A stretch of 64,000 bases of DNA from Prevotella sp. (lineage in GTDB: Bacteria > Bacteroidota > Bacteroidia > Bacteroidales > Bacteroidaceae). Under the pieces are notes generated by a model. It did not search any database. It saw only the letters and a program-made list of their open reading frames with translations, and was not told where the DNA came from. A program made the translations under genes and the position numbers. The DNA is taken from contig JAFZIY010000006.1 in the NCBI GenBank assembly GCA_017554105.1, forward strand, positions 30,795-94,794, in the 5' to 3' direction. Below, piece by piece: positions 32,247-41,466 of this stretch. How positions within the stretch are numbered: the first letter of the stretch is position 1; the number at the start of each line of letters is the position of its first letter.

Positions 32247-33554
32247 ATGATGAATGAACTATTATTGAACTGTAACATTGGCAGTTTGTTTCTGACCATG
32301 GGTTTGCCGACGCTCGATCCTGTGATGACCAGTGTTTTGGACTATATCCACCAGCATGCACTCTTTTTAGGGTCGTGGGGCGGCTTTGCCAAGTCGTTGG
32401 GACTGATACTCGCCATGTGTGTGACCAGCTATGAGTGCTGGATGATGATGCTCGGACGGCGAGGCATCGACGTGATGAAACTGTTCCGCATTGTGGGCAT
32501 ATCGCTGTGTATCGTCTCGGCCAATGCCATTGCCGATGCAGTGGCAGCACCAGGTGAACAGATGGGACGTGTGATGAAAGCCCAGGCAAAGATCAGTCAC
32601 GACCGTATCGATGCCTTGGAGAAACACGAGGCCAAACTACAGAGCCAGTATCTTGACAAGCTGCGGGCGCATAATGACTCGTTAGACAGGAAACGCAGGG
32701 CAGAAGCCAAGCTATCGGAAGATTCCCACTGGTGGGAGGAGGTGGCCTACGCTGTGAAGAACATGGATAATGCCGTTTCGGAGTGGGCCAAGGAAGCTGC
32801 CGTTATCGCAGAGACCAAGATTGCAGAGACGATAAACATGCTGCTCCGTTATATCGGAGAGATCATCTATCAGGTAATGTATTTCGGTATGCTGCTCGGT
32901 CAGGCCTTTATGATGAATGTCCTGAAGATATTCTGTCCTGTAGCCTTTGCCCTCTCGATAGTCCCGCCCTGGGGCAGTGCGTGGAGCCAGTGGATCAGCA
33001 AGTATGTGAGCCTGTCGCTGTGGGCACCTCTTATATATATGTGTAGCATCTATGCAGATATGATACTCAAATACACCATCCTGCAGGACACCACGGCCTA
33101 CACTACATTACTTGGTAGTGCCAGCTATACGTGGGGCGAGATTGGCGGTCTGGGTATGCAGGGCATCGGAAGTACCTGTATGTATGTCGTAGGATTGCTG
33201 GTCGGAGCTATGCTTCTTAAATTTGTGCCCGAATTGGCATCATGGATAGTACCCGGAGGAGCCAGCAGCAGTATCGGTTCAGCCGTCAGCGGAATGACTA
33301 CCACAGGAGCTGCAGCCGTAGGAGGAACAGTCGGTGGTATTGCCGGAGCATCCATCGGTGTGACAAGACACACTGTAGGCGGTACTATCAAGGGCAGCGT
33401 AGAGGGAGCCTATAGCGGTTCTGCCAATGGAGGCGGCTGGAGCGGTGCTGCCAGTGGTGCCTGGAATGGTGCCAAGTCTGGCGGTCAGCGAGGCTTTGAA
33501 CGCGGTATGGACTTCAATGTAGGTACGCACATGAGAGATAAACAATACAAATAG
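32247..33554 (+). CDS. traJ: Conjugative transposon TraJ, VirB6-like polytopic membrane protein
   Basis: 435 residues with about six membrane helices (for example S-L-G-L-I-L-A-M-C-V-T-S-Y and V-M-Y-F-G-M-L-L-G-Q-A-F-M-M-N-V). A charged coiled-coil stretch near residues 115-155 (K-H-E-A-K-L-Q-S-Q) separates them. The tail is Gly/Ala/Ser-rich (G-A-A-A-V-G-G-T-V-G-G). Topology, length and place before TraK match Bacteroidales TraJ, the VirB6 equivalent forming the inner-membrane DNA path. Confidence 0.85.
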   Translation: MMNELLLNCNIGSLFLTMGLPTLDPVMTSVLDYIHQHALFLGSWGGFAKSLGLILAMCVTSYECWMMMLGRRGIDVMKLFRIVGISLCIVSANAIADAVAAPGEQMGRVMKAQAKISHDRIDALEKHEAKLQSQYLDKLRAHNDSLDRKRRAEAKLSEDSHWWEEVAYAVKNMDNAVSEWAKEAAVIAETKIAETINMLLRYIGEIIYQVMYFGMLLGQAFMMNVLKIFCPVAFALSIVPPWGSAWSQWISKYVSLSLWAPLIYMCSIYADMILKYTILQDTTAYTTLLGSASYTWGEIGGLGMQGIGSTCMYVVGLLVGAMLLKFVPELASWIVPGGASSSIGSAVSGMTTTGAAAVGGTVGGIAGASIGVTRHTVGGTIKGSVEGAYSGSANGGGWSGAASGAWNGAKSGGQRGFERGMDFNVGTHMRDKQYK

Positions 33555-33580
33555 AAGTGAAAAGTGAAGAGTGAAGAATT
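33555..33580 (+). repeat. A/G-rich intergenic repeat, copy 5
   Basis: AAGTGAAAAGTGAAGAGTGA and AGAATT, just before traK. Shares its core with the other four copies. Confidence 0.45.
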
Positions 33581-33595
33581 AAAACAGATAAAACG

Positions 33596-34195
33596 ATGTT
33601 GATAGAAAGTTTAGAGAAGAAGACGAAGTTGGCCATGTTCACGGTTTTGCTGGCAGTCAGTGCCAGCGCCGTGACCTGCGGCCTGTGCTTTTACTTTGCC
33701 ATCTCGTTGGTCAGAGACCAACAACAGCAGGTGTATGTGTTGGACGGGAGTATTCCCTTTATGGCAGAGCGCAGTAAGAACGAGATGACCTTTGATATAG
33801 AGGCCAAGGCTCATATCCAGTTGTTCCACCAGTATTTTTTCAATCTCTCGCCAGATGACGAGTATCTGAAGTGGACCTTCTCGAAAGCCATGTACCTGGC
33901 TGATGAGAGTGCTCTGAGACAAAAGCAGGCCATTGAGGAAACGGGATTCTATTCGCAGTTGCTCTCCAGCTCTGCCGTAGAGACCATCGTCGCAGATAGT
34001 ATAGAGTTGGACAAGGAGCAGATGAGCTTCAAGTATTACGGAACGCAGATGATCAAGCGACGTACCAACAGCGTGAAGCGTAGCATCATCACCGTAGGAA
34101 AGCTGCAGAACGTACCGAGGACACAGAATAATCCGCACGGACTGCTGATTACCAACTGGAGAACATTGGAAAACAAAGACCTTAAGTCTTACTAA
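33596..34195 (+). CDS. traK: Conjugative transposon TraK, VirB8-like
   Basis: 199 residues: short cytoplasmic N-terminus (L-E-K-K-T-K-L-A), one membrane helix, then a periplasmic VirB8-type domain with F-D-I-E-A-K-A-H-I-Q-L-F-H-Q-Y-F-F and a C-terminal N-P-H-G-L-L-I-T-N-W, the conserved end of Bacteroidales TraK. VirB8 proteins nucleate the channel by contacting VirB9 and VirB10 equivalents, encoded downstream as TraN and TraM. Confidence 0.9.
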   Translation: MLIESLEKKTKLAMFTVLLAVSASAVTCGLCFYFAISLVRDQQQQVYVLDGSIPFMAERSKNEMTFDIEAKAHIQLFHQYFFNLSPDDEYLKWTFSKAMYLADESALRQKQAIEETGFYSQLLSSSAVETIVADSIELDKEQMSFKYYGTQMIKRRTNSVKRSIITVGKLQNVPRTQNNPHGLLITNWRTLENKDLKSY

Positions 34196-34229
34196 TTGAT
34201 AATTGAAAATTGACAATTGATAATTGAGA
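34194..34229 (+). repeat. AT-rich intergenic repeat (TTGATAATTGA type)
   Basis: ATTGATAATTGAAAATTGAC followed by AATTGATAATTGAG: three near-copies of the TTGA(T/A)AATTG unit between traK and the next gene. This is a second short intergenic repeat type in the operon. Confidence 0.4.
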
Positions 34230-34230
34230 A

Positions 34231-34713
34231 ATGAATATATTCAAGAACAAACAGACACCAGAGTATAAGGAAAAGGAGCGTTACCGTCTGAGAAAGGCCA
34301 GACTGTGGGGCTATAAGATGGGTAAGAAGTACGGCATAAACGAAAAAATCGCCAAGGCCAATGCCTGGGCTGACGGTCACAGACGAAAGACTGCAGGGAT
34401 TCTGTTCAGCGTGAACACCTGCATCTACATTATCGGTTTTCTGCTGTGTATGTCGGGAAACGATGCCGAAGGTAGCGGAATGATCAAAGACCCGATGCAG
34501 GACTTGGCCCAGGTACAGCCCATCTTTTCGCAGTTGCACCGTATCGAGGACATGAAGACCGTCCAGAAGAAAACATACGTGCAGCTCAGTAACAGGGCGG
34601 TGACACTCAAACGCGAGGTGGACTCGTTGATGGCCATGCCCGGAAAGACCCATCAGGATTCCGTGCTGGCCCTGCAAAAGTATGATGAACTCAAAACCAT
34701 TATGAACAAATAA
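34231..34713 (+). CDS. Small membrane protein between TraK and TraM (160 aa)
   Basis: A basic N-terminal third (K-E-K-E-R-Y-R-L-R-K-A-R) leads to one membrane helix (C-I-Y-I-I-G-F-L-L-C-M-S) and a periplasmic helical tail. The slot corresponds to TraL in the canonical order, but it is longer than usual TraL proteins and I cannot confirm homology. A bitopic adaptor of the secretion complex is the likeliest role. Confidence 0.6.
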   Translation: MNIFKNKQTPEYKEKERYRLRKARLWGYKMGKKYGINEKIAKANAWADGHRRKTAGILFSVNTCIYIIGFLLCMSGNDAEGSGMIKDPMQDLAQVQPIFSQLHRIEDMKTVQKKTYVQLSNRAVTLKREVDSLMAMPGKTHQDSVLALQKYDELKTIMNK

Positions 34714-34730
34714 CCAAAATAGAAAGTACT

Positions 34731-35954
34731 ATGAAGATAGATTTCAAGAAGATCGATTTGCGACAGGGAAAGTACTGGTTCCCGCTGGTGCTGTTCGTAC
34801 CCTTGGTGGCCATTGCCTATTTCTCCTGTGAGATGTTCAAGGGAACAGAGACACAGGAGGGTATGGTCACCGACAGTATCAATACCATGATGCCAGAACC
34901 GGCAGGTGACGGCCTGCACAACAAGTTTGCTGCGATGGAGGACAACCTCCTGAGAGGTGACGGCTATACCGCAGTCAGTGCCTTGGGTGAAGAAGGAACC
35001 GGAGAGAGCGATGACGAAAACGTCTATTCCGAGAGCGAGATGGATAGGATTGATCGTGAAAAGGCCGAGAAGAAACGTGAGGAGGAACAGATGGCCGCTT
35101 TACAGCAGCAGCTCCGCGAGTCGAGGATGCACATCAACCAGTATGATGACCGTTATACCAGCCACAGCAGCGGCACGAATGGCAGTCAGCAGCGGGAGAT
35201 GGAGCAGTTCGAGCAGGAGATGCGCCAGATTCAGGAGCGAAGCAGGAAGATGGCACGGGATATTACGGGCGATGATGCAAGCTATGGCTCCAACGGCAAT
35301 GCCCAGAACCAGCCCTATCCTAATGCTGGAGGTCAGATTACCGGCTATGACATCTACGGCAATCCGATCTACGCAAGTCAGCAACAGAAGAAGGATACCG
35401 TTGCCGTCGTCACCAAGGCAGAGACAGGAAATGCAGACAGCTTCAATACTATTGCCGATGAGGAAAAGCTCGATGACCCGCTTATCAAGGCCATGATCGA
35501 CAAGACCACCAAGGCCCATGAGGGAACCAGACTCCGCTTCAAGTTGCTGGATGATGTGATAGTAAAAGGTACGAAACTGAAGAAAGGCACCTACCTCTAC
35601 GGTACTGTGACTGGCTTCGGACAGCAGCGCGTGATGGCAGACATCACGAGCATCCTGGTGAAGGACAAGTTCCTGAAGATACACCTGACGGTTTATGACC
35701 TTGACGGTATGCAGGGCTTTTACGTGCCGGAGTCCGCTTTTAGGGATATGATGAAGAATGCCGGAAGTGCTGCCATGCAGAGCAATATCAGCTTCGACTC
35801 TGGTGGTAGTGGCGGTATCTCTGCAGAGGCACTGGCTCTGCAGGCCCTGCAGAATGTCTATCAATCTACGTCCAGTGCCGTTAGCCAGGCCATCAAGAAG
35901 AACAGGGCGAAGATTAAGTATAACTCTATCGTCTATCTGATTAACGAGCAATAG
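34731..35954 (+). CDS. traM: Conjugative transposon TraM, VirB10-like
   Basis: 407 residues: cytoplasmic start (D-F-K-K-I-D-L-R-Q-G-K-Y-W-F-P), one membrane helix, a long Gln/Glu/Arg-rich linker with coiled-coil character (about 100-175), and a C-terminal beta domain (L-R-F-K-L-L-D-D-V-I-V-K-G-T, G-T-Y-L-Y-G-T-V-T-G-F, Y-D-L-D-G-M-Q-G-F-Y-V-P). The last part is the conserved TraM/VirB10 barrel region, which spans the envelope and opens the channel. Confidence 0.9.
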   Translation: MKIDFKKIDLRQGKYWFPLVLFVPLVAIAYFSCEMFKGTETQEGMVTDSINTMMPEPAGDGLHNKFAAMEDNLLRGDGYTAVSALGEEGTGESDDENVYSESEMDRIDREKAEKKREEEQMAALQQQLRESRMHINQYDDRYTSHSSGTNGSQQREMEQFEQEMRQIQERSRKMARDITGDDASYGSNGNAQNQPYPNAGGQITGYDIYGNPIYASQQQKKDTVAVVTKAETGNADSFNTIADEEKLDDPLIKAMIDKTTKAHEGTRLRFKLLDDVIVKGTKLKKGTYLYGTVTGFGQQRVMADITSILVKDKFLKIHLTVYDLDGMQGFYVPESAFRDMMKNAGSAAMQSNISFDSGGSGGISAEALALQALQNVYQSTSSAVSQAIKKNRAKIKYNSIVYLINEQ

Positions 35955-36014
35955 GAAACGTCGGATGAAATCCGACAACAAGAAACGAAGTATAACCATT
36001 AACACACAAGAAAT

Positions 36015-36839
36015 ATGAAAAGCATGAAAAAGTTTTTATTCGCAGTAGTGGCTTTCGTAGCCCCTGGCACGGCCAGTGCGGAGTTCGCAGACAAGGTCCT
36101 GAGCACCATCTATGTCAACAAGGATGTAACCACCCATCTGATTATGCCAGAGACCATCAAACTGGTGGATATCTCTACGGACAATGTCGTGGGCAACCAG
36201 GTCAATGACAATATCGTCCGTATCAAGCCTGACACCATCCTTGCCGATGGTGAGATGGCTGCCGTGGTGACAGTCATCGGTGAGCGTCATATCGTCCAGT
36301 ACAAGTTGGTGTACAGTGTGCTGCCAAATATCGTGCATACCAGGTTTGACATTCCGTATAGTGACACGCAGGAATACACCAATCCAGATGTCAATATGTC
36401 GGTAGCAGAAATGAGCCACTATGCGATCAGGATGTTCAATGCCAAGCGCACAGTCAAGAATATCCACACTAAAAAGGACAAGATGAAGGCCTGGGTGAAC
36501 CATATCTGTTCGGCTGGGGATTACTTCTTTATTGACTTCTCATTAGAGAACAAAACCAAGATACCATACGACATTTCAGAGATAAGAATAAAACTGGAGG
36601 ATAAGAAACAGAAGAAGGCCACCAACTACCAGAGTATCGAGCTGACACCTGAATATAACCTGAACTATCACACTCACTTCAAGAAACGTTATCGTAATGT
36701 GATTGTAGTAAAAAAGCTCACCTTCCCTGAGGCCAAGGTCTTGAAGATCGAGGTCTGTGAGAACCAGATTTCAGGTAGAACGATAGAGCTGAACATCAAC
36801 TACGATGATGTATTGAAAGCCGACTGCTTTGACGATTAA
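36015..36839 (+). CDS. traN: Conjugative transposon TraN, VirB9-like (DUF4138)
   Basis: 274 residues. A signal peptide (K-F-L-F-A-V-V-A-F-V-A-P-G-T-A-S-A) is followed by a beta-rich domain beginning with a typical T-T-H-L-I-M-P-E-T-I-K-L-V-D-I-S and ending in R-T-I-E-L-N-I-N-Y-D-D. That start motif is the DUF4138/TraN hallmark. VirB9-like proteins form the outer-membrane core with VirB10. It follows TraM in the usual order and precedes the coupling protein. Confidence 0.9.
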   Translation: MKSMKKFLFAVVAFVAPGTASAEFADKVLSTIYVNKDVTTHLIMPETIKLVDISTDNVVGNQVNDNIVRIKPDTILADGEMAAVVTVIGERHIVQYKLVYSVLPNIVHTRFDIPYSDTQEYTNPDVNMSVAEMSHYAIRMFNAKRTVKNIHTKKDKMKAWVNHICSAGDYFFIDFSLENKTKIPYDISEIRIKLEDKKQKKATNYQSIELTPEYNLNYHTHFKKRYRNVIVVKKLTFPEAKVLKIEVCENQISGRTIELNINYDDVLKADCFDD

Positions 36840-36856
36840 CTTGAAAAGAATGAAGA

Positions 36857-39181
36857 ATGATCCAGGAAACCAAGGAACAGCAGCAGATGTATAATCTGTT
36901 CCGCTCACTGATTTATGTTTTCTTGATTATCGAGCTGGTGATGCATATGCCCGTCCATACAGGGAGTAGCATCGCCAACTCCTTTTTGCAGATGATAGCA
37001 CGGCTGGGCTTTTTTAATTCTGTCGTGTCCTGCAAGGTCATCGAACTCGTCTGTATTCTGATTACCTGTGCCGGAACCACGGCCCGAAGGAGCCTGAAGT
37101 TCGACGTGAGAAAAATGGTCATCTATCCGTGCGTGGCAGGAATCACCCTGACTGTGCTTTGCATTTTTGTGCAGCAAGGCCATTGGGGAACGATGGTAGC
37201 GGGCTACAGTATAAACCGTTTGCTGTACCTCGTTTGTTCCATTACCGGTGTGATGTGCATCCACAGAAGCCTTGATGCCATAGCGCAGTACTTCAACTGC
37301 AAGTTAGGCGAGGATCGGTTTAACTTCGAGAACGAGAGTTTCCAGCAGTGTGAGGAGCTGGTAGAGAACAAGTACAGCGTCAACATCCCGATGATCTTTT
37401 ACTATAAGGGCAGGATGCGCAAGGGCTGGTGTAATGTCGTGAATCCTTTCCGTGGTACATGGGTTGTCGGAACGCCAGGTAGCGGTAAGTCGTTTTCGGT
37501 TGTTGAGCCGTTTATCAGACAACACTCTGCAAAAGGCTTTTCGTTGGTCGTCTATGACTATAAGTTCCCGGCCTTGGCTGAGATGACCTTCTATCACTTC
37601 AACAAGAACAAGATGTTAGGAAACATCCCTGAGGACATGGCCTTCAATATCATCAACTTCACCGATGTGGAGTATTCCAATAGAGTGAACCCCATCCAAC
37701 GGAAATATATCCCCGATCTGAGTGCTGCCTCAGAGACTGCTGCCACCTTGCTTGCAGCTCTGAATAAGGGAGCGGGACAGCCTGGCGGCGGTGGCTCAGA
37801 CAAGTTCTTTACTAATTCTGCCGAGAACTTTTTGGCGGCTATCATCTACTTTTTTGTCACATTCCGTCCTGTGGCATGGAAGAATGGCAGGAAGCTGCAC
37901 CACATGATTATTACCGAAGGAAGGAAGCTGGAGATAAAGATCAGGATGTGGAGCGACTATGTGGCCTTGGATAAAGAAGGTAACGTAGTTCTGGACTTTA
38001 CCGATAAGGACGGCAATAATGTCAGTACCGATGCAGACGGTATGCCTGTCACGCTGAAAGGATTCTCGTATGTCGATAGAGAGGGTGGCGTTGTCTTCAT
38101 TGAGGATGAGTTCTACGAGGATGACGACGGTTTTGTTGCGCTGCCCGACACCTTTACGGGAGAGTTCAGCGACATGCCCCATGTGCTCAGCTTCCTGCAG
38201 CTATCATACGAAGACTCCTTTAATATCCTGATGCAGGACGAAAACATCATGTCGCTGATGGCTCCGTTCAAGTCAGCATACGATAACAATGCGATGGATC
38301 AGCTGGAAGGTATGGTCGGAACGCTTCGTGTCAATGCTGCCCGTTTGGTGTCTCAGGAGGCTTACTGGGTCTTTTCGGGTGATGACTTTGACTTGAAGGT
38401 TTCAGACCCAAAGAAACCCTCCTATCTGATTATCGCCAACGACCCGGAAAAAGAGCAGGTGATAGGCTCTTTGAATGCCCTGATTCTTAATCGACTGACA
38501 ACGCGAGTCAATAGCGGTATGGGCAAGAATGTACCTGTGAGTATCATTATCGATGAGCTGCCGACCTTGTATTTCCATAAGATAGACCGTCTGATAGGAA
38601 CTGCCCGAAGTAACAAGGTGAGTGTGACGATGGCTTTTCAGGAGCTGCCGCAGTTGGAGGCCGACTACGGCAAGAATGGTATGCAGAAGGTGATTACGAC
38701 CTGCGGTAATGTGTTCGCGGGTTCGGCAAGAAACAAAGAAACACTGGAATGGTTACAGAATGACATCTTTGGTAAGGTCAAGCAGACCACGCAGAGCATC
38801 AGCATCAATGATGAGCGCATCTCGACCTCACTGAATGAGAAGATGGACTGCCTGGTGCCCGCCTCAAAGATTGCCGACATGGCCACCGGTTGGATCTGCG
38901 GTCAGACAGCCAGAGACTTCACGGCTACGGAAGCCAAGGCCATGCACAGTGTGAATTTAGAGGAAACTGAGGAGTTCAAAACGACAAAATTCTTCTGTAA
39001 AACCAACTTCGATATGCGCCACATTGAGGAAGAGAAGAAGCATTACACGCCACTGCCCAAGAAGTATTGCTTCGAGAACGAGCATGAGAAAGAGGTGATG
39101 CTATCAAGAAACTTCCGCAGGATCAATGAGGAAGTGACCCAACTCACGGCCAGTCTCCTTGGGAAGGAAACGAGCGCATAA
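36857..39181 (+). CDS. Type IV coupling protein (VirD4/TraG-like, YWFCY-type)
   Basis: 774 residues. Several N-terminal membrane helices (about 15-150) precede a cytoplasmic motor with Walker A V-V-G-T-P-G-S-G-K-S-F (about 202-212) and Walker B V-S-I-I-I-D-E-L-P-T-L-Y-F (about 561-573). The segment V-T-M-A-F-Q-E-L-P-Q-L just after is typical of coupling proteins. It recruits the relaxase-DNA complex to the channel. In many Bacteroidales elements this gene sits beside the relaxase; here it ends the tra operon, followed by a terminator. Confidence 0.92.
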   Translation: MIQETKEQQQMYNLFRSLIYVFLIIELVMHMPVHTGSSIANSFLQMIARLGFFNSVVSCKVIELVCILITCAGTTARRSLKFDVRKMVIYPCVAGITLTVLCIFVQQGHWGTMVAGYSINRLLYLVCSITGVMCIHRSLDAIAQYFNCKLGEDRFNFENESFQQCEELVENKYSVNIPMIFYYKGRMRKGWCNVVNPFRGTWVVGTPGSGKSFSVVEPFIRQHSAKGFSLVVYDYKFPALAEMTFYHFNKNKMLGNIPEDMAFNIINFTDVEYSNRVNPIQRKYIPDLSAASETAATLLAALNKGAGQPGGGGSDKFFTNSAENFLAAIIYFFVTFRPVAWKNGRKLHHMIITEGRKLEIKIRMWSDYVALDKEGNVVLDFTDKDGNNVSTDADGMPVTLKGFSYVDREGGVVFIEDEFYEDDDGFVALPDTFTGEFSDMPHVLSFLQLSYEDSFNILMQDENIMSLMAPFKSAYDNNAMDQLEGMVGTLRVNAARLVSQEAYWVFSGDDFDLKVSDPKKPSYLIIANDPEKEQVIGSLNALILNRLTTRVNSGMGKNVPVSIIIDELPTLYFHKIDRLIGTARSNKVSVTMAFQELPQLEADYGKNGMQKVITTCGNVFAGSARNKETLEWLQNDIFGKVKQTTQSISINDERISTSLNEKMDCLVPASKIADMATGWICGQTARDFTATEAKAMHSVNLEETEEFKTTKFFCKTNFDMRHIEEEKKHYTPLPKKYCFENEHEKEVMLSRNFRRINEEVTQLTASLLGKETSA

Positions 39182-39205
39182 TCGGTCAGATACAACAAAG
39201 AAAGC

Positions 39206-39246
39206 AGCCACCTTCGAGAACTATTCTTGAAAATGGCTGTTTTTTT
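39206..39246. terminator. Bidirectional terminator after the coupling protein
   Basis: AGCCACCTTCGAGAA pairs imperfectly with TTCTTGAAAATGGCT and is followed by seven T residues (39240-39246). It sits between convergent genes and the opposite strand also ends T-rich, so it can serve both. Confidence 0.8.
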
Positions 39247-39260
39247 GTATTACCATATCA

Positions 39261-40361
39261 TTATAGCGTGTTGGCTATGGCGCGTACTTGTGAGTTGTAG
39301 TAGTCCATATTCTCCGCGTAGCCGATGCGCTTCAGGAAGGCGTAGTAGTCCTTGTCCTTTTGGGGATTATAGCGTCGCTGTATCATTCGGACATAGCCTG
39401 CTACTGACTCCTCCCAGGAGCGGAAGCGGTAGTAGTCCTTGTGAGCTGAGTCATAGAGTCCAAAAAGGTTATTGTAGTTGCGACATACGGCACTGCTGCC
39501 ATAGCCCGTTTCCAAACAGTACTGTGCTGCAACAATCTTCGGGTAGAGCACACCACAGTCTTCCATGACCTTGAAGAGGTTGGTAAGGTTCAGCGGTCTG
39601 TCTGGTTTGGAGGCAAAGCGGAGGTTCGCCATCTCCTCCTGCAGCCCACAGATATAGTCATTCAGATGATTGATGAACGGCTCTGGATTAACCGACTTCC
39701 ATTCACCATCTACGAGACGTTCTGCCCGTATATGCAGATGTGGTCCTGTTGACCGTCCTGTGTCAGAAGACAGTGCAACGATGGTTCCTGCAGACACCAT
39801 ATCACCCTCCTTGACGGCTATCAGCCCCAGATGACCGTATAGGATGCGCAGTCCTACATGGTTGATGATGACATGATGACCATAGCCAGATTCACTATAC
39901 ACCACCTTTTCAATCACTCCCGGCATCATCGCATAGACCAGAGAACCTTTGGCACATCGGAGGTCGATGCCATTATGGAATGCCGTCTTTGATGCTATAA
40001 TTGGATCATGGCGATACCCATAGTCAGAAGTGATATGGATGAAGTCCAAAGGAAGTGCCACAGAAGTACGACGATTCAGTAGTTCCATCATCATGCTGTC
40101 CTTGACAGAAACAAATAGAGGTACATCATACTCGATAGCAATCTCCCGATGATTTGGGAGGTCAAAGTACTCCCCTTGATTCGTTTTCTGTTCCTTTCCT
40201 GAAGTAACAGTCAAATCAGCGGAATCCGTCTGAACTTCTAAAACAGGCTTACTTTTAACTACCTGTGGCAGCTTTTGAACGGTGTTAAACTGTGCCTGGC
40301 AATTCATCGGCATTGTCGGCAGGAATAAGAAGTATAAGAAATAATTTTTTCTGCTTTTCAT
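39261..40361 (-). CDS. Bifunctional cell-wall hydrolase: M23 endopeptidase plus glucosaminidase
   Basis: Starts at the ATG giving M-K-S-R-K-N-Y-F-L-Y-F-L-F-L-P, a signal peptide ending C-Q-A-Q; an upstream in-frame ATG at 40412 would spoil it. The M23 domain has the zinc ligands in F-H-N-G-I-D-L (about 130) and G-P-H-L-H-I (about 207). The last 100 residues are a glucosaminidase/lysozyme domain with the catalytic-type A-Q-Y-C-L-E-T-G-Y-G-S-S. It would open peptidoglycan for the channel, the VirB1/TraQ-like job. It is read against the tra genes, so it is controlled separately. Confidence 0.88.
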   Translation of the reverse strand: MKSRKNYFLYFLFLPTMPMNCQAQFNTVQKLPQVVKSKPVLEVQTDSADLTVTSGKEQKTNQGEYFDLPNHREIAIEYDVPLFVSVKDSMMMELLNRRTSVALPLDFIHITSDYGYRHDPIIASKTAFHNGIDLRCAKGSLVYAMMPGVIEKVVYSESGYGHHVIINHVGLRILYGHLGLIAVKEGDMVSAGTIVALSSDTGRSTGPHLHIRAERLVDGEWKSVNPEPFINHLNDYICGLQEEMANLRFASKPDRPLNLTNLFKVMEDCGVLYPKIVAAQYCLETGYGSSAVCRNYNNLFGLYDSAHKDYYRFRSWEESVAGYVRMIQRRYNPQKDKDYYAFLKRIGYAENMDYYNSQVRAIANTL

Positions 40362-40375
40362 GATATATTTTACTT

Positions 40376-40383
40376 TAATTTTG
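40376..40383 (+). promoter_or_regulatory. Rightward promoter -7 box of the DNA-processing operon
   Basis: TAATTTTG matches TAnnTTTG about 150 bp before the DUF3945-type gene. No good -33 box is visible. It faces the leftward box at 40424, in the same arrangement as at 22.4 kb. Confidence 0.4.
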
Positions 40384-40423
40384 CACCCGGTTTTGAGAAC
40401 CGAGTCACTCACTGATACGAGTG

Positions 40424-40431
40424 CAAAGGTA
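40424..40431 (-). promoter_or_regulatory. Leftward promoter -7 box of the cell-wall hydrolase gene
   Basis: CAAAGGTA reads TACCTTTG on the minus strand, 63 bp before the chosen ATG. The DNA between the two opposing boxes holds two short hairpins (CGGTT-TTGAG-AACCG and CACTC-ACTGATAC-GAGTG) that may be operator or RNA elements. Confidence 0.45.
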
Positions 40432-40533
40432 CGGCAAAAGGATGAGGTAAACGAAGAATAAAAATCTTTTTATCCTCTGAGTTCACTAGCCAACCAATAT
40501 ATAATAAATAAGGTAAAAGAGTAAAAAACTGAA

Positions 40534-41304
40534 ATGAGTATGCTATTCAACGAAAGAGAACTGAGCAAAAAGGATTTTGAGCGTATCGACATCGACGTAA
40601 GATCGATGCCCAAGGAGATCAAGGAGAAGCTGCTGAACGGCGAGCTCACTCCCTTGCTGGAGATTCGTGACCAGATGGATAACGGTGTTATCGCAACCAT
40701 GCCCGTGAAGCTCCGCCTGCAGCGCAGTGAAGACGGTAAGGCCGTGTTGAAGGCCTATCCCGTGAGCAAGGACATCGTGAGTGACCTGAAGCTGAACGAC
40801 GGTGAGCGTCAGCGCTTACAGGCTGGTGAGGTCATTACCAAGAACATCCGTGAAGGTAACCGTACCAGAACCATGTACCTGCAGGCTGACCAGGAAACCA
40901 AGGCTCTGCTGAAACGTGACGTGAAAACCGCAGAGATTGACAAACGCATGGACGAGCTGGAGCATGTGAAACACATCACCCTCGGCCAGAACCAGCGCCA
41001 GGCCATCCGCGAGGGTAAGCCCGTAGAGTTGGAGGTTGGAGATACCAAGGTGACTGTCGGTGTTGACCTCCGTCAGAACTCAGGCTTCAAGGCTATCGAC
41101 GGTGACATGTCAGAGTGGAAGCGTCAGCAGGAAATCAAATGGGACATGGCCAATCCCGGTGCTATGGGCTACTGGCAGACCGACGAGAACCGTTGGGAGT
41201 ACAAGCAGACCCAGGAGAAGTACAAAGCCCCTGAGACGAAGAAGGAAACCCAGTCCAAGACTGTCAAGGAGGAAGCACGACAGACTATCCACTTCGGGAT
41301 GTAG
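40534..41304 (+). CDS. DUF3945/DUF4099-type protein
   Basis: 256 residues beginning L-F-N-E-R-E-L-S-K-K-D-F-E-R-I. It contains the DUF3945-like L-L-E-I-R-D and F-L-L-type repeats in the form L-R-L-Q-R-S-E-D-G-K-A and Q-E-T-K-A-L-L-K-R-D-V, ending in a charged Lys/Glu/Gln tail. Proteins of this kind open the nucleic-acid-processing operon of many Bacteroidales conjugative elements, often next to topoisomerase genes. The biochemical role is unknown; DNA binding is the usual guess. Confidence 0.7.
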   Translation: MSMLFNERELSKKDFERIDIDVRSMPKEIKEKLLNGELTPLLEIRDQMDNGVIATMPVKLRLQRSEDGKAVLKAYPVSKDIVSDLKLNDGERQRLQAGEVITKNIREGNRTRTMYLQADQETKALLKRDVKTAEIDKRMDELEHVKHITLGQNQRQAIREGKPVELEVGDTKVTVGVDLRQNSGFKAIDGDMSEWKRQQEIKWDMANPGAMGYWQTDENRWEYKQTQEKYKAPETKKETQSKTVKEEARQTIHFGM

Positions 41305-41466
41305 GGAAAAGGTAAAAAAGTGAAAAGGTAAAAAGGATAGAAGGATAACAAAACTGTAAAACAATTCAATGATTTCTTGCCATAAGAAAGCTATGAAAAA
41401 CACGAGACCTTAATATCTGGTACTATGGAAACACATTTTAAGTTTACGTATAATCGATAAAAGCGC

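Noticed and set aside
31528-32589. Minus-strand frame of 353 codons across two tra-region genes
   Set aside because: It crosses an intergenic repeat and the ends of two plausible exported/membrane protein genes, has no start context and resembles no protein.
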